The translations under genes were made by a program, and so were the position numbers. From NCBI GenBank assembly GCA_001602955.1, contig LVAC01000019.1:62001-126000 (forward strand): a stretch of 64,000 nt of DNA. The letters are read 5' to 3'. Every line of letters starts with the position of its first letter. Positions within the stretch are counted from its first letter, which is position 1. Below are positions 51,501-59,393 of the stretch, piece after piece. The stretch comes from Sulfurospirillum sp001602955 (GTDB taxonomy: Bacteria; Campylobacterota; Campylobacteria; Campylobacterales; Sulfurospirillaceae). The notes beneath the pieces were generated by a model, which had not been told where the DNA came from, made no database searches, and was given only the letters and a program-made list of their open reading frames with translations.

Positions 51501-51510
51501 TTACATGTAA
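51501..51510. repeat. TTACATGTAA palindrome, copy 3
   Basis: In the 20-bp gap between purA and the FliJ-like gene, joined directly to GGGCGG, so its right end forms the ribosome-binding region (TAAGGG) of the next gene. Confidence 0.7.
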
Positions 51511-51518
51511 GGGCGGCC

Positions 51519-51953
51519 ATGAAAAGTCAGTTCTCGAAAATTGCCAAAATTCGCAAACAAAAACGCGATGCGATTGAGCGAGAACTGATTAAAAGTCAAA
51601 ACAAAGAACGGCTGATCACGCATAAGATTGCGTCGATTTACGAAGATATTGCCGCCATGACGCTTCCCAAAGCGGGAACGGTGTCGCTTTTGGTGATGAT
51701 CGGCGAACAAAAAACGGTAATGGGGCGTGAAAAAAAACGCTACGAGCAAGAGTTGATCGTTACGCAACGCCAAACCAAACAGCTTCAAGTCGATTATCAA
51801 AAAGCACATATTGAATACGAAAAAATCAAATACCTCGAAGAGCAAGAACTTCAAGCGATGATCGAGAAGATGAAAAAACAAGAACAACTCTACTTGGACG
51901 AGGTGTCAACCCTTTTGTTCGCCGGAGAACTTCATAAAAGAGGAGAATCATGA
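51519..51953 (+). CDS. FliJ-like flagellar coiled-coil protein
   Basis: A 144-residue, almost fully coiled-coil, charged protein (FSKIAKIRKQKRDAIERELI, then repeated Glu/Lys/Gln heptads to residue 130). This fits FliJ, the central stalk of the flagellar export ATPase. Sequence similarity is weak, as always for FliJ; the following motE-like gene supports a flagellar role. Overlaps it by 4 bp. Confidence 0.65.
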   Translation: MKSQFSKIAKIRKQKRDAIERELIKSQNKERLITHKIASIYEDIAAMTLPKAGTVSLLVMIGEQKTVMGREKKRYEQELIVTQRQTKQLQVDYQKAHIEYEKIKYLEEQELQAMIEKMKKQEQLYLDEVSTLLFAGELHKRGES

Positions 51954-52477
51954 AACGGTTGTGGATCGTAGCTTTGAGTACCTTATTGTATGCCGAGACG
52001 ATTGATTGTACGAAAGTCTTTGAGGAGCGTAAAAGCGAACTTCTTAAAGAGGTCGAAAAAATCGACGAAGCACGCCAATCGTTTGAAGCGCTCCAAGCGG
52101 CGACCAACGCACTTTTTGAAAAGCAAAAAGCATCGTTAAAAGCGAAAGAGGCGGAATTAGCGAAAACCAAAGAAGCGATCGAAGAAAAAGAGCGACGTAT
52201 CGCCTCGATGCTCGACGAAAATAAAAAACTCTTAGAGCTTGTTGAAGCGAAAAAGAGCGAAAAAGTCGATGAAACATACATCAAGATGAAAGACGGTGCC
52301 GCCGCCGCCATTATCGAAAAATTACCTCCGCACGAAGGTGCTTCCATTCTTTTTGGATTGCCGGCAAAGAAAATATCCCAGATTTTTGCCAAAATGAACC
52401 CTCAAACGGCGTCCGAAATTACGCAACGGCTCAAAAAAGGGCCTCCTTTTGTCGAGGACAATCAAACAAAAGAGTGA
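51950..52477 (+). CDS. MotE-like periplasmic coiled-coil protein
   Basis: A 175-residue exported protein: signal peptide MKRLWIVALSTLLYA, then a coiled coil (about 25-110) and a small C-terminal MgtE-N-like domain (EKLPPHEGASILFGLPAKKI, 'IFAKMNPQTASEITQRL'). In Helicobacter the related MotE is a chaperone for the motility disc protein. An assignment as MotE-type chaperone is inference from architecture and context. Confidence 0.75.
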   Translation: MKRLWIVALSTLLYAETIDCTKVFEERKSELLKEVEKIDEARQSFEALQAATNALFEKQKASLKAKEAELAKTKEAIEEKERRIASMLDENKKLLELVEAKKSEKVDETYIKMKDGAAAAIIEKLPPHEGASILFGLPAKKISQIFAKMNPQTASEITQRLKKGPPFVEDNQTKE

Positions 52478-52511
52478 CAAAAAGGCTCTAAGCTTACTCT
52501 AAACAGATATT

Positions 52512-52554
52512 TACCTTACTTTGGTTACAATGTGAAAAATTCAGAAGTAAGGTA
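52512..52554 (+). promoter_or_regulatory. 10-bp inverted repeat flanking the promoter and covering the SD of the DUF507 gene
   Basis: TACCTTACTT (52512-52521) is the exact reverse complement of AAGTAAGGTA (52545-52554), 23 bp apart. A -10-like TACAAT (52526-52531) lies in the spacer and the right arm contains the AAGG Shine-Dalgarno sequence. In read-through mRNA the site would be paired; mRNA started in the spacer would lack the left arm. Confidence 0.55.
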
Positions 52555-52559
52555 CATGG

Positions 52560-53114
52560 ATGAAAATCAGATTGCCGCATGCCCCCTATATTGCCAACAA
52601 GATAGCAATCGATCTTTTTAATTGTGGATTTGTAACCATGCTTAAAGGGCTAGAACCCGTCATGAAGGTTGCAGAGGATTTGATTTTAGAAGATATTAAA
52701 AAAGAGATCGCTCTTGAAGAGCGTGTTACGGAAATTTTAGAGCAAAACGAAGACGAAATGGAATTTCAAAGAGTCGATCGACGCAATATGTTTTGGTTGA
52801 TTAAGAAAAAGCTCTCTTCCGAGTACGGCGTGATTTTGTCGTACGAAGACAGGTACAACGCCATTGCCCACAAACTACTCGAGACTTCATGGAAAATGGG
52901 ACTGATCGAATACAATGTCTCCGAAAACCGTGTGAAAAATATTGCCTACAATGCGATTGAGACGTATATTTCGCATTTTCAAGCCATTGAAGACGATGTC
53001 GCCGAACGAATTTCGCATTATAAGCGAAAATTGGTTCCCGGTTCGGAAGAGTACGATTTGATTTTTGAAAAGCTTTACGAGGAAGAGTTACGTAAAAGAG
53101 GAATGGTATCATGA
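52560..53114 (+). CDS. DUF507 family protein
   Basis: A 184-residue helical, charged cytosolic protein (MKIRLPHAPYIANKIAIDLF, later 'ILEQNEDEMEFQRVDRRNMF'). I recognise the DUF507 pattern: two similar helical halves of about 90 residues. Function unknown. It overlaps carA by 4 bp; the same pair occurs in Campylobacter as I recall. Confidence 0.85.
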   Translation: MKIRLPHAPYIANKIAIDLFNCGFVTMLKGLEPVMKVAEDLILEDIKKEIALEERVTEILEQNEDEMEFQRVDRRNMFWLIKKKLSSEYGVILSYEDRYNAIAHKLLETSWKMGLIEYNVSENRVKNIAYNAIETYISHFQAIEDDVAERISHYKRKLVPGSEEYDLIFEKLYEEELRKRGMVS

Positions 53115-54241
53115 CGCTAAAACCGGTATGGATTTATCTTGAAAACGGCGTATTTTTAGAGGCAAAAAGTTTTGGATTTGAAGGAACAAAAACGGGCGAA
53201 ATCGTTTTCAATACGTCGATGAGCGGCTATCAAGAAATCTTAAGCGATCCTAGTTACGCCGGTCAGTTTATCGTTTTTACGATGCCCGAAATCGGTATCG
53301 TCGGAACCAACGATAATGACATGGAAAGCCGTACGATCCACGCAAGCGGAATGTTTGTTCGAAGTTTGAATCTTACGCCTTCCAATTTCCGATCGCAAGC
53401 TAGTTTATCCGATTTTTTGAAACAGCACCAAAGCATGGGAATTTGCGATATCGACACGCGCTATTTGACGAAGATGATTCGAGACGGCGGTCCTCGGATG
53501 ATGATCGCATCTACCGAAGTGAACGATGTCGAGGTACTCAAAGAGATGCTTCGTAAAAGTCCTCGCATCGAAGAGGTAAACTATATCGAAAAAGTGAGTA
53601 CGCCTGAGAGTTATCGACACACGCACGGAGTGTGGAATGCAGAGACACAAAGCTATAACGCTTCCCCGAAACGTTTAGGAAAAAAGATTTTAGCGGTCGA
53701 TCTTGGCATCAAACGCAATATCCTCAACGAACTGTGCGAAGTAGGCTTGGACGTTGAAGTCGTTCCGCATAATTTTAACGGCGACGAAGTTATCGCTCGT
53801 TATAAAAAAGGTGAGATTCACGGGCTCTTTTTGTCCAACGGTCCGGGAGATCCTTTGATTTTAAAGAGCGAAGCGCAAGAGGTTAAAAAGCTTATTGACG
53901 CGAAAGTGCCTATTTTTGCGATTTGCTTAGGCCATCAACTGCTCTCGATCGCACACGGATACCCGACGTATAAGCTAAAATTCGGACAACACGGCGGCAA
54001 TCATCCGGTCAAAAATATGACGAATCATGTCGTGGAAATTACGACGCAAAACCATAATTACAACGTTCCCGATTCGATTTGTAAAATTGCAAAAATCACA
54101 CATGTCAATCTCTTCGATAACACGATTGAGGGGTTGGAATACAACGATTCACCGATTTTTTCAGTACAGCATCATCCCGAAGCAAGCTCCGGCCCGCAAG
54201 AGAGTCGCTATATTTTTCAAGAGTTTGCCAACAGACTTTAA
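53111..54241 (+). CDS. carA: carbamoyl-phosphate synthase small chain
   Basis: Glutaminase subunit (376 residues) that supplies ammonia to CarB for pyrimidine and arginine synthesis. The N-terminal domain has GYQEILSDPSYAGQ; the class I amidotransferase has the nucleophile Cys in ICLGHQLLSIA and HHPEASSGP with the catalytic His and Glu. carB is not in the window. Confidence 0.97.
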   Translation: MTLKPVWIYLENGVFLEAKSFGFEGTKTGEIVFNTSMSGYQEILSDPSYAGQFIVFTMPEIGIVGTNDNDMESRTIHASGMFVRSLNLTPSNFRSQASLSDFLKQHQSMGICDIDTRYLTKMIRDGGPRMMIASTEVNDVEVLKEMLRKSPRIEEVNYIEKVSTPESYRHTHGVWNAETQSYNASPKRLGKKILAVDLGIKRNILNELCEVGLDVEVVPHNFNGDEVIARYKKGEIHGLFLSNGPGDPLILKSEAQEVKKLIDAKVPIFAICLGHQLLSIAHGYPTYKLKFGQHGGNHPVKNMTNHVVEITTQNHNYNVPDSICKIAKITHVNLFDNTIEGLEYNDSPIFSVQHHPEASSGPQESRYIFQEFANRL

Positions 54242-54257
54242 CGTAACGGAGTAGGTC

Positions 54258-54938
54258 ATCAACGCCATCGATATTACGACGATTATCAGCGTAGCTTTTT
54301 TAGGAAGCCTTGGACATTGTATCGGTATGTGCGGCGGGTTTGTTATGGCATACAGCAGTGCCAAAATAGACCCTACCGCTTCGTCTTCGTCGCAGTTTTT
54401 AGCACACTTAACCTACAACGTCGGTCGCATCAGCGCGTATACGTTTTTAGGAATGTTTTTCGGTGCACTCGGTTCTATTTTTACATTTTCGGCGCATCTT
54501 AACGGTTATTTTTATTTTGTGATCGGTATCGTGATGGTCTTGATGGGCTTGTCGATGATGGGAAAAATTAAATTTTTGACCTCGCTTGAATCGACGATAG
54601 CATTTAATCCGACGATCAAAAAGCTTTTTTCGCAGCTCATTCATTCCAAAACCTTGGGTAGTTTTTACGGTTTAGGTTTATTAAACGGCTTTTTGCCGTG
54701 CGGTTTGGTCTACTTCTTTTTAGCGGCCGCCGCGACGTCGGGCTCTTTTTGGCTAGGAGGCGTTAAGATGGCACTTTTCGGTATCGCTACGATGCCCTCG
54801 ATGTTGGGTCTTGGTTTTGTGGTAGGTTTTCTCAAAGGGAGTAACTTTCGCGAAGTCATGATTAAGGTCGCGTCTCTTATTATTATCGTTTACGGCATTT
54901 ATATGGCGTATTTAGGGTATAGCGCGGTTATTGCATGA
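54258..54938 (+). CDS. SafE/DsbD_2-type membrane protein, probably starting at ATC
   Basis: About 226 residues with six or so membrane helices. The signature GHCIGMCGGF occurs near the N-terminus and NGFLPCGLVYFFLAAAATSG in the middle, as in urease-accessory-H/DsbD_2 proteins tied to copper or cytochrome maturation. The reading frame is open only from 54255. Within it no ATG, GTG or TTG occurs before ATG 54327, which would cut off the first helix and GHCIG. GGAG (54248-54251) lies 6 nt before ATC 54258, giving I-N-A-I-D-I-T-T, so I propose an ATC start; 54327 is the conservative alternative. Overlaps the kinase gene by 4 bp. Confidence 0.75.
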   Translation: MNAIDITTIISVAFLGSLGHCIGMCGGFVMAYSSAKIDPTASSSSQFLAHLTYNVGRISAYTFLGMFFGALGSIFTFSAHLNGYFYFVIGIVMVLMGLSMMGKIKFLTSLESTIAFNPTIKKLFSQLIHSKTLGSFYGLGLLNGFLPCGLVYFFLAAAATSGSFWLGGVKMALFGIATMPSMLGLGFVVGFLKGSNFREVMIKVASLIIIVYGIYMAYLGYSAVIA

Positions 54939-56170
54939 AACTCGAACAGTATCAAACCGCCATTGAGAGTAGCAATATTATCTCTAAAACCGATATTAAC
55001 GGCATTATTACGTTTGTTAACGATGAATTTTGCAAAATTTCTGGCTATACCAAAGAAGAACTTATCGGGCAAAATCACAATATCGTACGACACCCCGAAG
55101 TTCCGCCTTCCACTTTCAAACAGCTTTGGCAAACGATTTTACAAAAGCAAACCTACAAATCGACGGTTAAAAATTTGGCAAAAGACGGTAGCACCTTTTA
55201 CGTCAATACGACCGTATGTCCTATTTTAGATGAAAACGGAGACATTGAAGAGTTTATCGCTATTCGCTACGACGTGACCGAAAGCGTTCGCTTAAGCGAA
55301 GCGTTGATTACCAAAGACGAAGAGTTAGAAGAGCTCAACGCAACGTTGGAAGAACGCGTCAAAGAGCAGACGAAGGCGTTAACGCAACTGAATCAAACCC
55401 TTGAAGAACGCGTCAAAGAAGAGGTTGAAAAAAACCGGGAAAAAGACCGTTTTTTATTTCAACAAGCACGCTTGGCTTCGATGGGCGAGATGATCGCCAA
55501 TATCGCTCACCAATGGCGTCAGCCTCTTTCGGAACTGAACATTACGCTCTATAAAATGAATAAACTGTACCAAGCCTGTAGGAATAAAGAAGGCGGATTT
55601 GAAGAAAGCTACGAACATGCGAAAAAAATTATCGTCAAGATGTCGGAGACGATCGAAGATTTTCGTAATTTTTTCAGCCCGAATCGTGAAACGGAACTTT
55701 TTTCACTCAGCAGCGTTGCCAAAGAAGCAATCGATATTATGCGCGGTACGTTGGAGCGCAACGAAGTAGAAATTCGGCTTAACATCGTTCGTGACGCCGA
55801 CATTCAAGGGTATTTTAACGAATTTTCGCAAGTGTTGATTAATCTTCTCAACAACACGATAGACGCTTTTTCTCATAATAAAATAAAAAGTAGATTAATT
55901 TATATTGAAATTGACACATTAAGCGCGGGAGATGCTATAATAAAAGTCTGCGATAATGCAGGGGGTATCGACGCGACTATTCTCGATAAGATTTTCGAGC
56001 CTTATTTTACGACAAAGCATGCGAGTGCCGGAACGGGACTCGGTCTTTATATGAGTAAAATGATTATTAAAAATAGTATGATGGGCACCATTGAGGCATA
56101 TAACCACGAAGACGGTGTTTGTTTTTCGATCAAGATACCCGTAAAAACGGTTCTAAAGGAAGAGGAATGA
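54935..56170 (+). CDS. PAS-domain sensor kinase upstream of cbb3 oxidase genes
   Basis: A soluble 411-residue kinase. The PAS domain (5-115) has GQNHNIVRHPEVP, close to the flavin-binding motif of the aerotaxis protein Aer. A coiled coil follows (118-175) with the word LNxTLEERVKE twice, then HisKA with His192 (IAHQWRQPL) and HATPase (LINLLNNTIDAF, CDNAGGIDATI, GTGLGLYMSKMII). It is coupled to the regulator gene by ATGA. Oxygen or redox sensing to control the cco genes is inferred from the PAS motif and neighbours. Confidence 0.9.
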   Translation: MKLEQYQTAIESSNIISKTDINGIITFVNDEFCKISGYTKEELIGQNHNIVRHPEVPPSTFKQLWQTILQKQTYKSTVKNLAKDGSTFYVNTTVCPILDENGDIEEFIAIRYDVTESVRLSEALITKDEELEELNATLEERVKEQTKALTQLNQTLEERVKEEVEKNREKDRFLFQQARLASMGEMIANIAHQWRQPLSELNITLYKMNKLYQACRNKEGGFEESYEHAKKIIVKMSETIEDFRNFFSPNRETELFSLSSVAKEAIDIMRGTLERNEVEIRLNIVRDADIQGYFNEFSQVLINLLNNTIDAFSHNKIKSRLIYIEIDTLSAGDAIIKVCDNAGGIDATILDKIFEPYFTTKHASAGTGLGLYMSKMIIKNSMMGTIEAYNHEDGVCFSIKIPVKTVLKEEE

Positions 56171-56838
56171 GCGGATTATCGAAATTGACGGTTTTGTTTG
56201 TCGAAGACGAAGAAGATCTTAGAAACGCGCTGGAAAGCGCAATCGGGGACGAATTTGCCAAATTTATCACGGCACGCGACGGTGACGACGGGTTAAAAAA
56301 ATTTAAAAAGTTTAAACCGGACATCGTTATAACGGATATTATGATGCCGGTCGTCGACGGTTTGATGATGTCTAAAGAGATTAAACATATTTCCAAACAA
56401 ACTCCGATCATTATTTTAAGTGCGTTTAGCGAGAAAGAACGCTTATTAGAAGCGATCGATGTCGGAATCGATAAGTATTTGATTAAACCGATCGATCCCG
56501 ATCAGTTGATGAAAACGTTACAATTGGTATCGAAAGAGATGTTGGATCAAACGGATGTCGTTGATTTAGGCGGCGTTTATCAGTTCGATAAAAGCAAACG
56601 GGTTTTGATTAAAGAGGGTAAAACGATCTTTTTGACGAAAAAAGAGTTACTTTTTATCTCTATCTTAGTGAAAAATCTAGGCGTTTTTGTGCTTCATGAA
56701 GAGATCAAGAAGTATGTCTGGACAAATAAAAAAGTAACAGATTCAGCGATTCGTACGTTTATTAAGCGGGTTCGCGAAAAAACCGATAAAGAGTTTATCA
56801 AAAATATTCCGGGGCTCGGGTATAAGATCAATACGTAA
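56167..56838 (+). CDS. OmpR/PhoB-type response regulator
   Basis: A 223-residue regulator with receiver (EDEED at 13-17, phospho-Asp57 in VITDIMMP, Lys in YLIKPID) and a C-terminal winged helix (about 130-222; 'LTKKELLFISILVKNLGVFV', TDSAIRTFIKRVREKTD, GLGYKIN). I chose ATG 56167 in the overlap with the kinase. An intrinsic terminator follows, then the ccoN promoter, so it may bind there. Confidence 0.93.
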   Translation: MSGLSKLTVLFVEDEEDLRNALESAIGDEFAKFITARDGDDGLKKFKKFKPDIVITDIMMPVVDGLMMSKEIKHISKQTPIIILSAFSEKERLLEAIDVGIDKYLIKPIDPDQLMKTLQLVSKEMLDQTDVVDLGGVYQFDKSKRVLIKEGKTIFLTKKELLFISILVKNLGVFVLHEEIKKYVWTNKKVTDSAIRTFIKRVREKTDKEFIKNIPGLGYKINT

Positions 56839-56869
56839 GAACGATCGTTGCATCGTTCTTATGTTTTTT
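56837..56869 (+). terminator. intrinsic terminator after the kinase-regulator pair
   Basis: AAGAACGAT (56837-56845) pairs with ATCGTTCTT (56852-56860), a 6-nt loop, and TTTTTT at 56864-56869. The left arm includes the last two bases of the regulator stop codon. Confidence 0.85.
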
Positions 56870-56948
56870 GCTATTTTTAAAATCTTCTTAAACTTTTTTA
56901 TTTAACACAAATTTAATCTTCTTAAGCTTCGTTGTAGATTTGGTGCAC

Positions 56949-56954
56949 TATAAT
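56949..56954 (+). promoter_or_regulatory. -10 element of the cco operon
   Basis: Perfect TATAAT 52 bp before the ccoN ATG. No -35 consensus is seen at 16-18 bp, so an activator may be needed. AGGAGG with 5-nt spacing precedes the ATG. Confidence 0.65.
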
Positions 56955-56960
56955 TTCCCA

Positions 56961-56984
56961 TTATGTGATATTTTTGTGACATAA
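56961..56984 (+). promoter_or_regulatory. inverted repeat at the cco transcription start
   Basis: TTATGT (56961-56966) and ACATAA (56979-56984) are exact inverted repeats 12 bp apart, just after the -10. A candidate operator for the neighbouring regulator or another redox factor. Confidence 0.4.
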
Positions 56985-57006
56985 AAACACATGTTAGGAG
57001 GAATTG

Positions 57007-58473
57007 ATGCAGGCTAAAGATGCATTGAACTATGACTATTCGGTAGCCAAATGTTTTACCTACGCAGCGATCCTGTTTGGAATCGTTGGTATGTTAATAG
57101 GCGTGGTTATCGCCTATCAAATGGCTTTTCCTGAGTTGAATTACTTGGCGGGTGAATACGGTACATACAGTCGTTTACGACCGTTGCATACTTCCGGAGT
57201 AATTTTTGGATTCTTATTGAGCGGAATCTTTGCAACGTGGTACTATGTCGGGCAGAGGGTACTCAAAGTTTCAATGGCGGAATCACCGTTCTTGATGATC
57301 GTCGGAAAGCTTCACTTCTGGCTTTACATGATCTTAATGACGATTGCCGTCGTTAACTTATTTATGGGTATCGGTACGTCAAAAGAGTATGCCGAACTTG
57401 AATGGCCTCTTGATATTCTCGTCGTTGTCGTATGGGTATTATGGGGTTTTAGTATTTTCGGTTTAGTCGGTATTCGCCGCGAAAAAACGCTTTATATCTC
57501 CATGTGGTATTATATTGCAACTTTCTTGGGTGTTGCGATGTTGTACCTTTTCAACAATATGGAAGTTCCGACGTATTTTGTTGCCGGTATGGGTAAATGG
57601 TATCACTCCGTTTCCATGTACGCAGGTTCAAACGACGCAATGGTTCAATGGTGGTACGGTCACAATGCGGTTGCATTCGTTTTCACGGTGCCTATCATCG
57701 CGATGATCTACTATTTCTTGCCGAAAGAGTCCGGTCAACCGGTTTTCTCTTATAAATTATCACTTCTTTCTTTCTGGGGTTTGATGTTTGTTTACCTTTG
57801 GGCCGGCGGACACCACCTTATCTATTCAACGGTTCCCGATTGGGTTCAAACGATGGGTTCTATCTTTTCTATCGTCTTAATTCTTCCGTCTTGGGGTAGT
57901 GCGATTAACATGCTTCTTACGATGAAAGGACAATGGGGCCAACTCAAAGAAAATCCGTTGGTTAAATTTATGGTATTTGCTTCAACGTTCTACATGTTAA
58001 GTACGCTTGAAGGACCGATCCAATCTATCAAATCCGTTAACGCCTTGGCACACTTTACCGACTGGATTCCAGGACACGTTCACGACGGTACGCTCGGTTG
58101 GGTTGGTTTTATGACGATGGCGGCATTGTATCATATGGCTCCACGTATGTATAAACGCGAGCTTTACAGTAAAAAATTGATGGAATCACAATTTTGGATT
58201 CAAACGACGGGTATCGTTATGTACTTTTCAAGCATGTGGATTGCCGGTATTACGCAAGGTATGATGTGGAGAGCGACGGATCAATTCGGTAACCTCGCAT
58301 ATTCATTTATCGATACCGTAACCGTTTTAATTCCTTACTATGCACTTCGTGCAACGGGCGGTTTGTTGTATCTAATCGGTTTCTTTATGTTCACGTATAA
58401 TATGTACAAAACCATGACTGCAAGTAAAGCAATTGAGTCTGAGCCTCAAAATGCTTCACCTATGGCAGCGTAA
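57007..58473 (+). CDS. ccoN: cbb3-type cytochrome c oxidase subunit I
   Basis: Catalytic haem-copper subunit (488 residues, about 12 membrane helices) reducing O2 at high affinity. Haem/CuB His ligands are in LRPLHTSGVIFGF, WWYGHNAVAFVFT, WAGGHHLIYS and 'FTDWIPGHVHDGTLGWVGF'. ATG 57007 is chosen; a TTG directly before it is in frame but lies too close to the SD. Confidence 0.97.
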   Translation: MQAKDALNYDYSVAKCFTYAAILFGIVGMLIGVVIAYQMAFPELNYLAGEYGTYSRLRPLHTSGVIFGFLLSGIFATWYYVGQRVLKVSMAESPFLMIVGKLHFWLYMILMTIAVVNLFMGIGTSKEYAELEWPLDILVVVVWVLWGFSIFGLVGIRREKTLYISMWYYIATFLGVAMLYLFNNMEVPTYFVAGMGKWYHSVSMYAGSNDAMVQWWYGHNAVAFVFTVPIIAMIYYFLPKESGQPVFSYKLSLLSFWGLMFVYLWAGGHHLIYSTVPDWVQTMGSIFSIVLILPSWGSAINMLLTMKGQWGQLKENPLVKFMVFASTFYMLSTLEGPIQSIKSVNALAHFTDWIPGHVHDGTLGWVGFMTMAALYHMAPRMYKRELYSKKLMESQFWIQTTGIVMYFSSMWIAGITQGMMWRATDQFGNLAYSFIDTVTVLIPYYALRATGGLLYLIGFFMFTYNMYKTMTASKAIESEPQNASPMAA

Positions 58474-58488
58474 GGGGAGGGTAAAATT

Positions 58489-59154
58489 ATGTTTCATTGG
58501 TTAGAAAAAAACCCATTCTTTTTTGCGGTAGGCGTCTTTTTAGTCATTGCCTATGCCGGTATCGTTACCATCCTTCCTGACTTTATGGAAAGCGCACGTC
58601 CCGTTACGGGAACGAAACCGTATACGGTATTGGAACTTGCAGGTCGACATGTGTATATTAAAGACAGCTGTAACGCCTGCCATTCACAATTGATCCGCCC
58701 TTTCAAATCTGAGACAGACCGTTACGGTATGTACTCTTTAAGCGGCGAGTATGCGTATGATAGACCGTTTCTTTGGGGTTCTAAAAGAACCGGACCTGAC
58801 TTGATGAGGGTTGGTAACTATCGAACGACGGACTGGCACGAATATCACATGTTAGATCCGATCAGCGTTGTTCCGGGCTCTATCATGCCGGCGTACAAAC
58901 ATATGTTTAAAAATAATGCAGACATTGAAACGGCGTATGCGGAAGCATTAACCGTGAAAAAAGTATTCAATGTTCCTTACGATCAAGCGGATATGCCACA
59001 ACTCGGAACGTACGACGAATCGAAAAAAGCGGTCATGGAACAAGCGGCTGCTATCGTTGCCGATATGAAAAGTACGGAAGTGAAAGAGGCATTTAAACGC
59101 GGTGAGATCAAAGAGATTGTTGCATTAATCGCCTATCTCAATAGCTTAAAATAA
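58489..59154 (+). CDS. ccoO: cbb3-type cytochrome c oxidase subunit II (monohaem)
   Basis: Membrane-anchored cytochrome c, 221 residues: anchor at about 10-30, haem site CNACH (61-65), distal Met in GSIMPAYKHM. It passes electrons from CcoP to CcoN. Confidence 0.97.
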   Translation: MFHWLEKNPFFFAVGVFLVIAYAGIVTILPDFMESARPVTGTKPYTVLELAGRHVYIKDSCNACHSQLIRPFKSETDRYGMYSLSGEYAYDRPFLWGSKRTGPDLMRVGNYRTTDWHEYHMLDPISVVPGSIMPAYKHMFKNNADIETAYAEALTVKKVFNVPYDQADMPQLGTYDESKKAVMEQAAAIVADMKSTEVKEAFKRGEIKEIVALIAYLNSLK

Positions 59155-59164
59155 GGTGTCAACG

Positions 59165-59380
59165 GTGGAAATGGAAACAATCAGAGAATTACAGGCTTAT
59201 GGTTATATTTTTGCTACGATTTTTTTATCGGTCATTATGTACGGTTATTTGTACCATCTTTATAAAGCCGAAAAAAAAGGTACAAGGAACTATGAGCAGT
59301 ATGCCAATATTGCTTTAAACGACAATATTGACGATGCTCCGGTTGAATCTCGAACACCGTCCAACAAAGAGAAAGAATAA
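59165..59380 (+). CDS. ccoQ: cbb3-type cytochrome c oxidase subunit CcoQ
   Basis: A small single-helix subunit (71 residues) that stabilises the oxidase. 'IRELQAYGYIFATIFLSVIM' is the membrane part, followed by a charged tail. Possible starts are GTG 59156, GTG 59165 and ATG 59171; 59165 has AAGGTG 6 nt upstream. Confidence 0.88.
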   Translation: MEMETIRELQAYGYIFATIFLSVIMYGYLYHLYKAEKKGTRNYEQYANIALNDNIDDAPVESRTPSNKEKE

Positions 59381-59393
59381 AGAGGAGCAATAT

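Noticed and set aside
51826..52392. 188-residue minus-strand frame opposite the FliJ-like and MotE-like genes
   Set aside because: Ser/Ala-rich reverse of Glu/Lys coiled-coil codons; the plus-strand genes have signal peptide, SDs and ATGA coupling.
56971..56993. CRP/FNR-like site near ccoN (TGTG...CACA)
   Set aside because: Spacing and half-sites do not fit TGTGA-N6-TCACA or TTGAT-N4-ATCAA; it lies after the -10.
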